Shown in pieces: positions 10,028 to 19,884 of a stretch of DNA of 64,000 nt (position 1 is the first letter of the stretch; every line of letters begins with the position of its first letter). A program made the position numbers and the translations under genes. Origin of the DNA: Melampsora larici-populina 98AG31. Taxonomy: Eukaryota > Basidiomycota > Pucciniomycetes > Pucciniales > Melampsoraceae. The notes under the pieces are model-generated. The model ran no database searches and was not told where the DNA came from. It saw nothing but the letters and a program-made list of their open reading frames with translations. The stretch is taken from contig NW_006768768.1 in the NCBI RefSeq assembly GCF_000204055.1, positions 1,674,709 through 1,738,708 of the forward strand. The letters run 5' to 3'.

Positions 10028-11732
10028 AGATCCGTTCAACTACCACAATTGGGCATCAACAGGCACGATTGAACCGGTTCAAATGTGCCGGTTGCCAGTC
10101 CCTCGTGGTCACACTATTCAAGTCGAGACTCAAAGTCACGATGCTCAGCTAATGGATCCTCTTTTGTGTGGGACCGCGCTCTACCAAAACAAATCCTCTC
10201 CAGTTTCTCCTATATGGTTTGTATGCTTAGTCTTTCCCAATGTTAACACTATCTTCTTCTTTTTACATTGACCATCCTATGGCCTTAGATGCAATACTAC
10301 TTCTTTGGTATAGGCCATCAAGTCTCTCTTCAATCAAAAAATCCTTTAAACAAACAGGAGGGCTGGTTTCATCTATCAGCTATTTATGAGTATGATACAT
10401 CAAGATCTACAAGCTCTTTATATTGCAAAAAATAGGAATGGTGAAAAAACTTTTGAGGATGAGTCTTGTTTCTTTTCCTTTCTTTTACAATTATCCTATT
10501 ATCTTTCATGAACTTATTGTAGATCACAATTTGAATTGAAGTCTTTTGACACATTTAGCTGCTATCTACTTATCTTTTCCATGTATGCTGATTGTTGACA
10601 TGAAATTTTGAGAGTGAGATGGATTGAATCTGATTTGCGTTTTGGGTATTTATGGTCTTATAAACTCAATCAGACTTATGAGCTATTGAACTCAACTTTC
10701 TTTTTGTGAGCGTTTCATTGCGTCTGATCACTAACGTCAGGTAGGACCAAAGAGAATGCAGACTTAATTCTTGGCTTGAAGAAGCTGCAGAAGCTTGACG
10801 ACATCAAGGTTTTCAAAGTCTTCACTAACGTAGACTTGGTGAGGCTAATCTGGTAATGTAAAACAAAGTACATTTGGTAACAGGCTTTGGGACCAACGGG
10901 TCCTTCAAGTCCAAATCCCTAAAAGTATTACAATTGTTCACTTCATTTACCTGAGATAGATTCAATCTATTCCTCTATTCACATTCCGTTAGAGTCATCT
11001 TTGGCTCGTAAAGGGACTTGACGCCTCCGAGTGGGACTCGCCTTCTGACTAGGGTCACTTTAGACTTGCTCGTGGAACACAGGGCCTATGTCGAAATGAC
11101 TATGTAAATAAAAGTCCAGTCTCCCAATTTCATCACTTCTATGTACAAAATAATGGCTTGCAACGAAAAAGGAAGTGGTCACACTAGGAAGAAAACTTAG
11201 TCACATGACTACAAATAATCTGTCAAACACATCTCACTGTAGATATCCAACAGAGTCAAGTTCAACATGTGGCTATGTTGGATCATGACACGCTCTCCCT
11301 TGAGTCTCGTTGTGACCTCCCATGAATTGACTGTGCGAGCCTTTCTTACTCCCACCCAGACCACAAAACCTCTCAATTCGCAACACGTTATAACAATCTA
11401 TTTATTTTTTATCTTACCAAATTCAAGTCTCCCGATGGCCTTCCTAAAGGCATTTGTTTTTGCGGCTTTGATGGGTGGGTAAACTACGTGTAACGACTCT
11501 CGCCCCTATCCTGCGTCTTAGTAGACCCACTAATGCCTTCATTCATGGGTACAACCGTGATTTCTACTGCTTTTATCCCAGTCTCACACGATGCCATGTA
11601 AGTACATAAATCGCAGGTCCTTTTTTCACTGAATCCAATTGCTGAATAACAGTAGCCAACGGGTCACAGGTATCATCTATTGTGCCATCCGACAAATACT
11701 TTGCAAGTGTAGTCTGTCCAAGTAAACCCAAG
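10028..11732. other. Intergenic region, no supported gene
   Basis: About 1.7 kb without a convincing gene. A short coding-like stretch at about 10745-10845 on the plus strand (K-E-N-A-D-L-I-L-G-L-K-K-L-Q-K-L) has no start, no partner exon and no family I recognise, so it may be a gene or retrotransposon fragment. Otherwise I see only AT-rich sequence up to the YR element border. Confidence 0.35.
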
Positions 11733-11834
11733 GAAATATCGTCAAGACTTACGGATAGATGAAACTGACACGCTAAAAGACGCTAGGCATAAACTTTGTA
11801 TAAATTATCATGTCCTAAAACCAAACAACACCCT
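11733..11834 (-). repeat. Split direct repeat B2 of YR element 1
   Basis: 102 bp, identical as read to 12374-12475. It marks the 3' border of the element on the minus strand. The unique sequence 11835-12131 separates it from A2. Confidence 0.85.
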
Positions 11835-12131
11835 ACGGGGTGGCTAGCGGTCCACAATAATAGTACAATATAAAAAACAAAACAAAAACTACTCATAAGC
11901 TAAAGAAAGATAAAAAATCACAATAAAAAACAGTTAAACAACTATTTTATGATGTACATTCTAGAATTAAGTGTCAAACATATGTTTACCTGTATAACAC
12001 AACAAACATTAGGAATAAAAAAGTAAAATGAAAAAGTTTTTTATATTGTTTTCTTAGAGAACACTACTTTTTCGAACTAAATATGAAATTAATTTTACCC
12101 AAATAATCTCCCAGGGCGGGAAGGGTGGGAT

Positions 12132-12373
12132 TTTTTCAAAAAATACTTGCTGTTGAAGATTGTAGTTTGACGATATAATGAGGAAAAAGGAAACTTGATA
12201 AAAAGTGGTCAACGAGTAATGGATGGAATTTCGATGGTAAACAGGAATGATGTCATTTTTCCAAAGGTAAAATAGCCATTCAAACCCGGACCCGACAATT
12301 ACTAAACATCCAAAACTCGAAGTCCCTATTTCCCGATATTCCAATCAGTAAATAAGCAAGTTACCTACACCTA
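12132..12373 (-). repeat. Split direct repeat A2 of YR element 1
   Basis: 242 bp matching 17483-17724 along its full length. It is joined without a gap to B1 at 12374, recreating the junction expected from a circularised copy. Confidence 0.85.
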
Positions 12374-12475
12374 GAAATATCGTCAAGACTTACGGATAGA
12401 TGAAACTGACACGCTAAAAGACGCTAGGCATAAACTTTGTATAAATTATCATGTCCTAAAACCAAACAACACCCT
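12374..12475 (-). repeat. Split direct repeat B1 of YR element 1
   Basis: 102 bp identical to B2 (11733-11834). It sits between the YR ORF 3' flank (12476-12798, non-coding) and A2. Confidence 0.85.
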
Positions 12476-12798
12476 CTCCGACCCGCCTATTATAAAAGCG
12501 TATTTAAAGAGTGGTGAAGAAGGGAGGAGTAGAAAAAATTTAAAACAAAGAGCCAGAATCAATGTCAGTTCAAGAATCCGAAAAAGCTCAATAACAAAAA
12601 ATTTCAAAAAAAAGATGTAACGTAGAAATATGCTCTTCTTGTTAAAAGAAATGAACAAAAATTTCTATTCAGACGTAACTAAGATTAAAAAATCTTTTCA
12701 CTAAAAAATGCCAAAGAAAACTTCCTTAAGAAGAAATCTAAGAGACATGGCAGACAAACTGCATTACACACTTGAAAAGGTTCAAATGAAAACTCACA

Positions 12799-13815
12799 TC
12801 AAATAAAAATAACTGAAGCACCGACATGCGCAGGCTGACCAATCACGTGATTTTGTGAGTCTGGCAATCTTAACGCAACATGTCCACGAACGTAGATACG
12901 AAAGGCCTCTGAAGACCATCTTCCTGCAGACTGAATAAACTCCATAGAAGCACCTGACTGTGCTAAAGCAGTTGCACCACCAGACCTAAGAGAATGCCCC
13001 GAAAAAGACTTGTCGAACAGAGAATGAAAACGTGATAAAAACCAAGATCTTGACGGAATGGAACCATTCGAAGTTAAAAACAATTCTGATTTTGATAAAA
13101 ATAATAGATCTCGAGAGCGTAAATATGATTTCATTCGAATAATTGGACATGCAGATGAATTCTCAAAAAATTGAATGATCACTGAAACCCCCGTGAACCC
13201 AGAGTCGCATTTCGAATAAGGAAGAATGTATTTAAGGAACTTTCCACAGACTGAAAATTTTAGAGAACAACGGCGGATAATTTTCTTCTCATTAAATAAC
13301 CTTTTCAAATCTGGAATAGTAAGTTCGCCCAAACGGTGTAAACCACCAAAGCCTATGCTTAGCAAAACTAGAAACAAACGGTTGTCATGAGAAACACCTA
13401 AACTTGAAACAGCATGTTCAATCTGATTAATTGTAAGAGGTTCTTTTCGATGAACTGGCTTCGATAAAGTTTTTAAACATCCTTTCAAAGTCTTGTTCAC
13501 TAATTTGTTCTTCGTTTCGCATCTTACTTTTGGATATTTGAGATTAAAAACGAAGTAGATTCCAGTTAAATAGATTCGAACTGATCTAGGGGAAATTTTT
13601 CTGCAAGTATATGAAACGTATTCACAAAGAGTATCACAATTAGGATTAAAAAGATATCCGAATTGCAAACAAAAACGATAAAAACTTCTAAAAGCAGATT
13701 TGTACTTTTGATAAGTTGAGATATTAATGATAGCCTTCTGATCTTGTTTGACTAATAATTTGATGTGATTAACTGAAGATAGTGTCGATGGTTTTATCAA
13801 AGGTCCCGACGCCAT
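12799..13815 (-). CDS. Tyrosine recombinase (integrase) of YR element 1
   Basis: 338 residues from ATG at 13815. The catalytic set is visible: first Arg in G-L-H-R-L-G-E-L (about residue 160), H-x-x-R in G-H-S-L-R-S-G-G-A (about 275), then G-R-W-S-S-E-A-F-R-I-Y with the nucleophile Tyr near 310. This enzyme joins the circular DNA copy to the genome in DIRS-type elements, in place of a DDE integrase. Its start overlaps the end of the RT-RNase H frame by 19 nt, which suggests coupled translation or re-initiation. The frame is intact. Confidence 0.92.
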   Translation of the reverse strand: MASGPLIKPSTLSSVNHIKLLVKQDQKAIINISTYQKYKSAFRSFYRFCLQFGYLFNPNCDTLCEYVSYTCRKISPRSVRIYLTGIYFVFNLKYPKVRCETKNKLVNKTLKGCLKTLSKPVHRKEPLTINQIEHAVSSLGVSHDNRLFLVLLSIGFGGLHRLGELTIPDLKRLFNEKKIIRRCSLKFSVCGKFLKYILPYSKCDSGFTGVSVIIQFFENSSACPIIRMKSYLRSRDLLFLSKSELFLTSNGSIPSRSWFLSRFHSLFDKSFSGHSLRSGGATALAQSGASMEFIQSAGRWSSEAFRIYVRGHVALRLPDSQNHVIGQPAHVGASVIFI

Positions 13816-15692
13816 GATAAAGCCGGGTTATTAAAATGTTCTAAGTTTATTTCGATACCACCTGCTCCTAGAACAGGATCGATTTTAAGAAGAGAAATAG
13901 ACGAAGGATAAAATTCTCTTTTCACAGCGTCTGTTAACGAATGAGATAAAAGATCTGCGCAGGTATTTGTCAATCCAGCAATATGAGCGACCTTTACTTC
14001 CACTTGACAATCAACCATCCGTTGAACAATGTAACGAAAAAGAGGACGAATGAGTTGGTTAGGACGGTGTGAATTAAAAAGATGAAAAACGTTTTTGTTA
14101 TCAGTTTGCACATAAATCCTTCTTGATCCTGCGTTGATTCCTAAATCAATGGCCGCCAAAACAGCTAACAACTCTGCCCAAAAGATATGACGAGAAGGTA
14201 GTGGTAACTTGTGATAATAAGCTTTCCTTGAACCAGGCTCCCACACTCCAATACCCGTTGGACATGCGTCGACATAGAATAACGAATCAGCTTGAAGAGC
14301 AGACCAAGTTGAGGATTTCAGGACCAAAACTCCGTTGCATGATTCAAAATAATCAATTAACCACCAAAGATCGCCCTGATTTTCCTTATTAAGATGAATA
14401 GAGAGAAACCGTTCCGTCTTTCCACCCGTCTTTTCATAAAGACTTTGCAATGCAAATCTACCTAAGGGCATTGAGTTAAAGCCCCAAGATATCCAGCCCT
14501 GCATGGATTGCCAATCTCTAAGCGAATGACTTGGAGTAGACACAAACTTTTTGATCAAATCTATCATTAATAGCTTCTTGTCCGCTTCTAAATACACACT
14601 CATCTTCTTAGAATCTACGATGTGACCAATAATCTCTAAGACCGAACCGTGAACTTGCTTTTTCCAAACCCAAGGTACCCCCAAGATGTCAAAAACCATG
14701 AGTAATTTAGCTTGGGGACCTGGAATCCTGTGATCCTTAAACGTGATCCAATCGTCGGCAGCCGCAGCGGACCAAACGTCGTCCATCATACAGTTAAGAG
14801 ACTTGATATGAAAAATTTCTTCCGCTATCCAAAGGACAAGCGAGAAAACTCCACACCAGATGTGTGGAGAGGCTGAAGATCCAAAAGTGAGGTTGTGATC
14901 GATTCTGAATTTCTTTTTGATGCGTAGAACTTGTCGAATTTGGTATTGAAGATGAGCTGGAAGAGTCCTAAAAGCACCTTCCACGTTGGATTTGAAAATC
15001 GTAACGTCCCCGTGTTTTTTCTTCAACTCGATTAAGAAAGGCATCCACAATTGAAGTGAGTCGTACGAAACTTTGATTTTGTCTTTATCAATTAAATCAT
15101 TTGGAGACGGTTTGCCAAAACTCATATTCGAACAAACTCTCATCTTGTCCGAATCTTTCTTTGAAGTCATCAACAGAGGAATGACTTTCATACCAGGTAA
15201 CAACGTCAAAAATTCTTCGGAATAGCGACCTTTGGCAATTTCCTCCTCACATTGTTTTTCCAAAAGCTCTTGGTTTTCGAAACAAGTTTTGTGATTCGGA
15301 ATGTCCACAATTTCTGACGACGGAAGACGAGATGAAGGCCAAAATCCTTCCCTAAGACCTTTTATTGCCGACTTCACAAACGGTTGATTAGGATGGAACT
15401 TCAGTAATTGTTCCATCTTATCAATATTAAAAGGTGTTTGAATTGTAAATAAATAATGAAACCGTTTCAAAGCAAATGCCGCATCTTCATCTTCTTCTAA
15501 AGAAGGAGCGTCCGGAAACGGTTCCGCAGTTAAACTAGATTCGATGGCTGCTGAGAAGCCAAGAGGGTTCATACCATCCCATTGATACCCCCTAAGATAC
15601 CTCTCTGAAGTATATTCTTCAGGAGTGATTGCATCCGCGGTGTTTTGCACCACATCCCCGGACATTCTGTAAAATACTTTTTGGTCAGCCAC
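13797..15692 (-). CDS. Reverse transcriptase-RNase H of YR element 1
   Basis: About 631 residues open from a GTG; the first ATG is nine codons further in, and the upstream junction looks like a splice junction from gag rather than an independent start. RT motifs are recognisable (V-I-P-L-L-M-T-S-K, G-A-F-R-T-L-P-A-H, M-M-D-D-V near residue 295), followed by RNase H with F-Y-V-D-A-C-P-T-G (about 485), E-L-L-A-V-L-A-A and V-Q-T-D-N-K-N. The motif-A block reads K-S-N-V-E-G-A-F-R, where related elements have Asp (K-S-D-V). If so, a catalytic metal ligand is lost (codon AAC). The frame is otherwise uninterrupted. Confidence 0.88.
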   Translation of the reverse strand: MADQKVFYRMSGDVVQNTADAITPEEYTSERYLRGYQWDGMNPLGFSAAIESSLTAEPFPDAPSLEEDEDAAFALKRFHYLFTIQTPFNIDKMEQLLKFHPNQPFVKSAIKGLREGFWPSSRLPSSEIVDIPNHKTCFENQELLEKQCEEEIAKGRYSEEFLTLLPGMKVIPLLMTSKKDSDKMRVCSNMSFGKPSPNDLIDKDKIKVSYDSLQLWMPFLIELKKKHGDVTIFKSNVEGAFRTLPAHLQYQIRQVLRIKKKFRIDHNLTFGSSASPHIWCGVFSLVLWIAEEIFHIKSLNCMMDDVWSAAAADDWITFKDHRIPGPQAKLLMVFDILGVPWVWKKQVHGSVLEIIGHIVDSKKMSVYLEADKKLLMIDLIKKFVSTPSHSLRDWQSMQGWISWGFNSMPLGRFALQSLYEKTGGKTERFLSIHLNKENQGDLWWLIDYFESCNGVLVLKSSTWSALQADSLFYVDACPTGIGVWEPGSRKAYYHKLPLPSRHIFWAELLAVLAAIDLGINAGSRRIYVQTDNKNVFHLFNSHRPNQLIRPLFRYIVQRMVDCQVEVKVAHIAGLTNTCADLLSHSLTDAVKREFYPSSISLLKIDPVLGAGGIEINLEHFNNPALSWRRDL

Positions 15693-15739
15693 AACTCTCT
15701 CAAAGACACATCAAAAACACCAGAGAAAACGAAGAAAAG

Positions 15740-17344
15740 TAAGAAGGAAAAATACCAACACAAAGGTGTAGCCTACTGCAATCCGCATCTGAGAACGAAC
15801 AGTTCTCAGGAGAATTGTATGCAAAACAGTACTGTTCCGCATGCTTGACTCCCTTCGCGCTAGTAATCCCCAAACCATTCTTATGCTTAAACTCAGGTGT
15901 GTAATGAGCTCCAGGAGTAGCCGGTTTTGACGTTGAAGGACCTGCCTGAAGAGCTCCTTTTCTACGAGAAGGAGCTTGGACAGCAGGCTACTCCAAAAAG
16001 TAAGTCACACATCCAAAGAAATATATCAATAAAGATTACTTACTCGTGAAAACAAAGAAGAAGCAACCGGATTGACAAAAGGCTGATTATAACGAGCGAA
16101 AGAAGAAGGAGCCACCAGATTGCTAGAACGTTGATCGTATGCACTACCAAAAAATTGCGTCTTAAGGACGTCGAAATCTTTATGGTTCCAATCTGCAAAG
16201 CAAACATATCTTCGATCGGCCACTTGATTCCTAAACGCTGCGTTGTAATCCGCAATGTTTCTCCAATTTGCTCTAATGCCACCAGACCAGAACTGAGATT
16301 TAATATATTTAGAATACTCTGAAATAAATTTTCCACAGTCCGGAAAGGCCATCTTCGTAGCTTTCTTGAATATTCTGAAGTAATGCTCCCACTCTGCCAA
16401 ATCATCGTTTTCTTGAGTAAGAAATTTTGACACTTCAAGACCTTTCTCTTTTCCCGACGCCATAAAAGTCGCGTCTCCCTTCTTCTTGTTAAGAAGCTCT
16501 CCTTTGATCCTCCGAAGATCAATGTATTTTCCCAGAAGTAGTTCTTTTCATAGAACTTCAGGAAAATAAGCCGGCTTTCCATTTCGATTGAAACCTCTAA
16601 CGGCAGCCACAATGCTAGACTCATATCCTTTGACGTCAGCAGCAAAAAGACGGGCCCCCGGAGTAAACTCGATTTCATCTTCAGTGGTTTCCACCTTCTT
16701 CGTAATGAAGGCAAATTTTTTGTTGTCCTTTTCAGATTTCTAAGTTGAATCAGATGAATTAGAAGAACTTTTTTCACGACGACGGCGAGAACGTTTCTTC
16801 CCCTCAGATTTTCCTTGATTGTCGAGAAGCAAGTTGATTCGATTTTGAGCTTCCACATTTTTTCTTGGATAGGACAGCCATCCTGTCTTTGACTGAAAGC
16901 ACACCTGACTGAGACGGCGGACGATCTCCAGAAGATCCTTGGATTTGATCACCAGAGTTCGTAGGATGCTGAACTCCAGAGTTCCCATGCTCAGCCGGTG
17001 AAGCATGTCTTGAAAGGTCGGGAGGATAAACCGGGTTCGTTGGAGGAGCAAAGATATATAATCTATCTTGGTCTGATCTTGGAGTAGACGTGGGTCTATC
17101 TCCTTGGTTCGCGAAAAACCGGTCTTTTAGCAGCACTGTCCTTTCTAACCAAGTCATATGCAAATTCCGACCAGTGTCTGTACCAGTTTTTTGAAGAGTA
17201 AGGCAGGATCTTCGCAAACTGGTTTCTAAGCTCCAACATTGACGTATTGTTCGATCCATCTGATGAGAGATATGATTCTCGAAGCTCATCAATCTTGGCC
17301 GCAACAGTAGCAGCTTCGTCATAAAGGACATCATCACTTGACAT
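15740..17344 (-). pseudogene. Decayed Gag of YR element 1
   Basis: Gag starts at ATG 17344 (M-S-S-D-D-V-L-Y) and can be followed to about 15740 only by changing frame near 17128 (A-run) and near 16865 (A-run), and by passing in-frame stops near 16740 and 16553. An intron is likely at 15988-16043 (GTAAGT donor, TAG acceptor, phase 0). The C-terminal end carries a Cys/His cluster C-x7-C-x6-C-x3-H near 15800, a CCCH-like zinc motif where nucleocapsid knuckles usually sit. With two frameshifts and two stops, this copy cannot make intact Gag. Confidence 0.7.
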
Positions 17345-17482
17345 AATCTATATCGGTCAACGATGGAACCTCCGCAACAAATCTCCAAAAAACTACGGTC
17401 AACAGCTCCAAAAAATACCACTAAATGTCTAGAACTTTGATAACTTTTTTCTGCTAATGATACTTTTTAGAAAAACCTTCTC

Positions 17483-17724
17483 TTTTTCAAAAAATACTTG
17501 CTGTTGAAGATTGTAGTTTGACGATATAATGAGGAAAAAGGAAACTTGATAAAAAGTGGTCAACGAGTAATGGATGGAATTTCGATGGTAAACAGGAATG
17601 ATGTCATTTTTCCAAAGGTAAAATAGCCATTCAAACCCGGACCCGACAATTACTAAACATCCAAAACTCGAAGTCCCTATTTCCCGATATTCCAATCAGT
17701 AAATAAGCAAGTTACCTACACCTA
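17483..17724 (-). repeat. Split direct repeat A1 of YR element 1 (5' border)
   Basis: 242 bp matching 12132-12373. It marks the 5' end of the element on the minus strand; sequence beyond 17724 is unrelated to the A2 flank. Confidence 0.85.
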
Positions 17725-17943
17725 TAAAATTTGCAAAATGGCCCTTAAGAACAGGAGCTTGATATATTGTAAAAGTTGTAGGATAGATCTGGACAGATGC
17801 TCCGGTTTAATGGCCGAACAAATGCTTCAGTGGTCTCATTATTGACGAGTCGTTTGAAAAATGCTCCGGTTGGATGATCTATACCTCAAGGAGATTTGGG
17901 AAGACGGGTATTTGTGTGGTAACATGGGTTCCCACGCCGCAAG

Positions 17944-18028
17944 GTCTCCATGGCGCAACTGGTTAGCGCGTCTGACTGTTACTTGCAACGCGATCAGGAG
18001 GTTGGCAGTTCAATCCTGCCTGGGGACG
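17944..18028 (+). tRNA. tRNA-Asn (GTT) with an 11-nt intron
   Basis: All arms fold: acceptor GTCTCCA with TGGGGAC (one T-G pair), D-stem GCGC/GCGC, anticodon stem TCTGA/TCAGG, T-stem GGCAG/CTGCC with loop TTCAATC, and discriminator G. The anticodon GTT is at 17978-17980, followed by A37, and an 11-nt intron at 17982-17992 between positions 37 and 38, the canonical place for eukaryotic nuclear tRNA introns. The exact intron border is ambiguous by a base. The mature length is 74 nt without CCA. Confidence 0.9.
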
Positions 18029-18750
18029 AACTTTTTTTGAGGTTAACAGCTCTTTTCAAACAGCTGGCGATGAACCACCTTTAGAAGCTTTAGAGGCGTC
18101 GATGCTTTTGTCGTGCTCATCAGGGAAGTGCGTGGCCGGGAGAAGACTTGGGTCGTGTTGTAGCTGGGTCCGGTAAATTGCGCAACTTTCACAGTTTCTT
18201 GACAGGCTCTTTCATTCGCCATCTGGATGGATCTCATTGGGAGAGGTCTCGAAGGCTTGTGTGATTCTTTTTTGGTGACAACGCACGATTAATCAGTATC
18301 ATAGAAATGTCAATAGTCTGTTTCAGCATCGAGTTGAAAATTGCAAAGGAGGATACAACTCATATGATAGATACTTAGAGAGGTCAAACAAGTTTATATA
18401 CAGGCCATTGATAATGGAAACAACAAAAACGATGGAGATAGATCAAAATCCTATGAAATGTGCTAGCAGTAACAACCTTTAAGTCCCTTCAATCCTAATA
18501 TCGTTTTGCAAAACTTTATTTACGTTTCCCTAATTGATTCTGCTATCACCCAAAATGAAAAAAATCGAAACCCATTTGAAGTAATAAAAATAAAGATAAC
18601 CATGAACCCCAGAAGTGAATCAAGAGAATGACGAGAGAAAACCATCGAAACAAGATAAAGGCCAGAGAGAGTGTGAGAAGATGGAGTAGAAGACAAGAGC
18701 AGACGCTAGATACGAGAACAAGAACCCAATATATTTCCAAGCGGAAAATC
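18029..18750. other. Intergenic region between the tRNA and the cyclin gene
   Basis: No supported gene. A 64-codon open frame at 18043-18237 (minus) has no recognisable similarity. The part next to 18750 is probably the 3' UTR of the cyclin gene. Confidence 0.35.
18032..18038 (+). terminator. RNA polymerase III terminator of tRNA-Asn
   Basis: A run of seven T residues beginning four bases after the tRNA discriminator base. Confidence 0.85.
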
Positions 18751-19884
18751 CTATGCGGCCGATGCCCTCAAATTACCATACCAAGACTTTGCCCGAGTGA
18801 TCACAGTGGCAGTGGAATTGGCCGCTTCGACAAGTTTGGTCTTCTTGCGTTCGACCATGGGAACGAAGTTGGTGTCTGGAGCAAGTTCTATTTGGATAGC
18901 GATGGGGCTTGACTCTGGAGTGTGGATCTGGTCGACACCCTCGGACGAAGATGTACGTGAAGTGGCGCATGAAGTGAGTGATGGGATGTTGCGGTCCATA
19001 TTCGTAACTCGCTCCACTGAAGAAGCAGGTAAGAAGGGAGCGCAGATCAAGATGAGGTCCTTTTCATCCACTCGGAGCTCGTGGTCGAGAAGCATTAACA
19101 GCTCTTGTTCCTGTGGTGATGAAGAATATAACAAGTGAATAAAAAGGCCTGTAAAATCTCTGAAGGATGAACACGTACCATGAGGTTGACTTCGTTCAAA
19201 GTAAAAAGACCACTCCATTTGACCCAGTGAACGTTGCGGGGGCAGCAGTCGTTACAGTATTTAGCTGCGGCGATTAGGCATGCTAAGAAAAGACGGTGAT
19301 AGGTGCATTGCATGCCTTTTGCAGCCTTGGCACCTTTGAGTCGCTGGCGAAGTCTGTCAAGGTAGACAAGTGTCATAAGAAGGGTAGGAGCTTGGGCGTT
19401 AGAGCGTGCAGCGGTTAGCTTGATGAAGGTGGCCAGAGATGGGACATTTGATTTGTTGGTTTCGTTAGTAGGTTCTGTACTGGTGGATTCTGATGATAGC
19501 GCGTCAGGTGCGGCTTCTTTCAATTTACGTGACAAGGAGCGTCGAAAGCTAGATTTGATGGGGGTAGTGGGTGGTGTAGGCAATTGCGCTGGGTCAGATG
19601 GTGTGGCAACCACTGCCAAAGTGCGCTCGGCCACGTATGCTAAGATATAAAAGAACAGACGTTAGTGAAAGGGTTTTCGAAAGGTGATTTTCAAAAGACG
19701 TACAAATCAACTCGTCATTCAACGGTGCCTTCAAAAGGCTGAGCAGAACAGGGTCGTGCATATACCGCGGAATGAGTGACGCGGGATGTCTTCGCTGCAT
19801 GCTGGCTGGAATGATAGAAGATGACGGCGCAGAATCGGAGCCGGCCGACGCGACAGGTGCAAAAGTTGATTGTGTAGAGCTCAT
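18751..19884 (-). CDS. Pcl-type (Pho80/PCL family) cyclin
   Basis: Three exons: 19884-19704, 19639-19179 and 19110-18751 (donors GTACGT at both introns, acceptors TTAG and ACAG, CTAAC branch point in the first), giving 333 residues. A cyclin box of the Pcl1/2-like class lies at about 120-245: P-S-L-A-T-F-I, T-L-L-M-T-L-V-Y-L-D-R-L, then H-R-L-F-L-A-C-L-I-A-A-A-K-Y, W-x3-S-G-L-F-T-L-N-E-V-N and L-L-x-L-L-D-H-E-L. The N-terminus has Ser/Pro-rich sequence with P-T-P-P-T-T-P, a plausible phosphorylation region; the C-terminal tail is Ser/Thr-rich. In yeasts such cyclins activate the Pho85/Cdk5-type kinase in G1 and polarity control. The partner kinase is not in the window. Confidence 0.88.

Larger units (their letters stand above)
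11733..17724 (-). mobile_element. YR (DIRS/Ngaro-like) retrotransposon 1 with split direct repeats
   Basis: Encodes, on the minus strand, gag (decayed), RT-RNase H and a tyrosine recombinase. Read in that direction the repeats are A1 (17724-17483), the coding region, B1 (12475-12374), A2 (12373-12132), a 297-bp spacer, and B2 (11834-11733). The A copies (242 bp) look nearly identical, and the B copies (102 bp) are identical as read. B1 and A2 abut exactly. This A1-ORFs-B1A2-B2 order is the split-direct-repeat plan of Ngaro/PAT-type YR retrotransposons, which are thought to integrate through a circular intermediate and leave no TSD. The spacer between A2 and B2 is unusual. Confidence 0.85.

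Noticed and set aside
9981..10271. 96-codon frame overlapping the last exon of the Tudor gene
   Set aside because: Out of frame with the conserved C-terminus of SPF30/SMNDC1, which fits the exon better.
10745..10845. Coding-like fragment rich in Lys/Leu
   Set aside because: About 33 codons only, no start, no recognised family and no splice partner.
18043..18237. 64-codon minus-strand frame next to the tRNA
   Set aside because: No similarity recognised, no splice partner and no second supporting signal.
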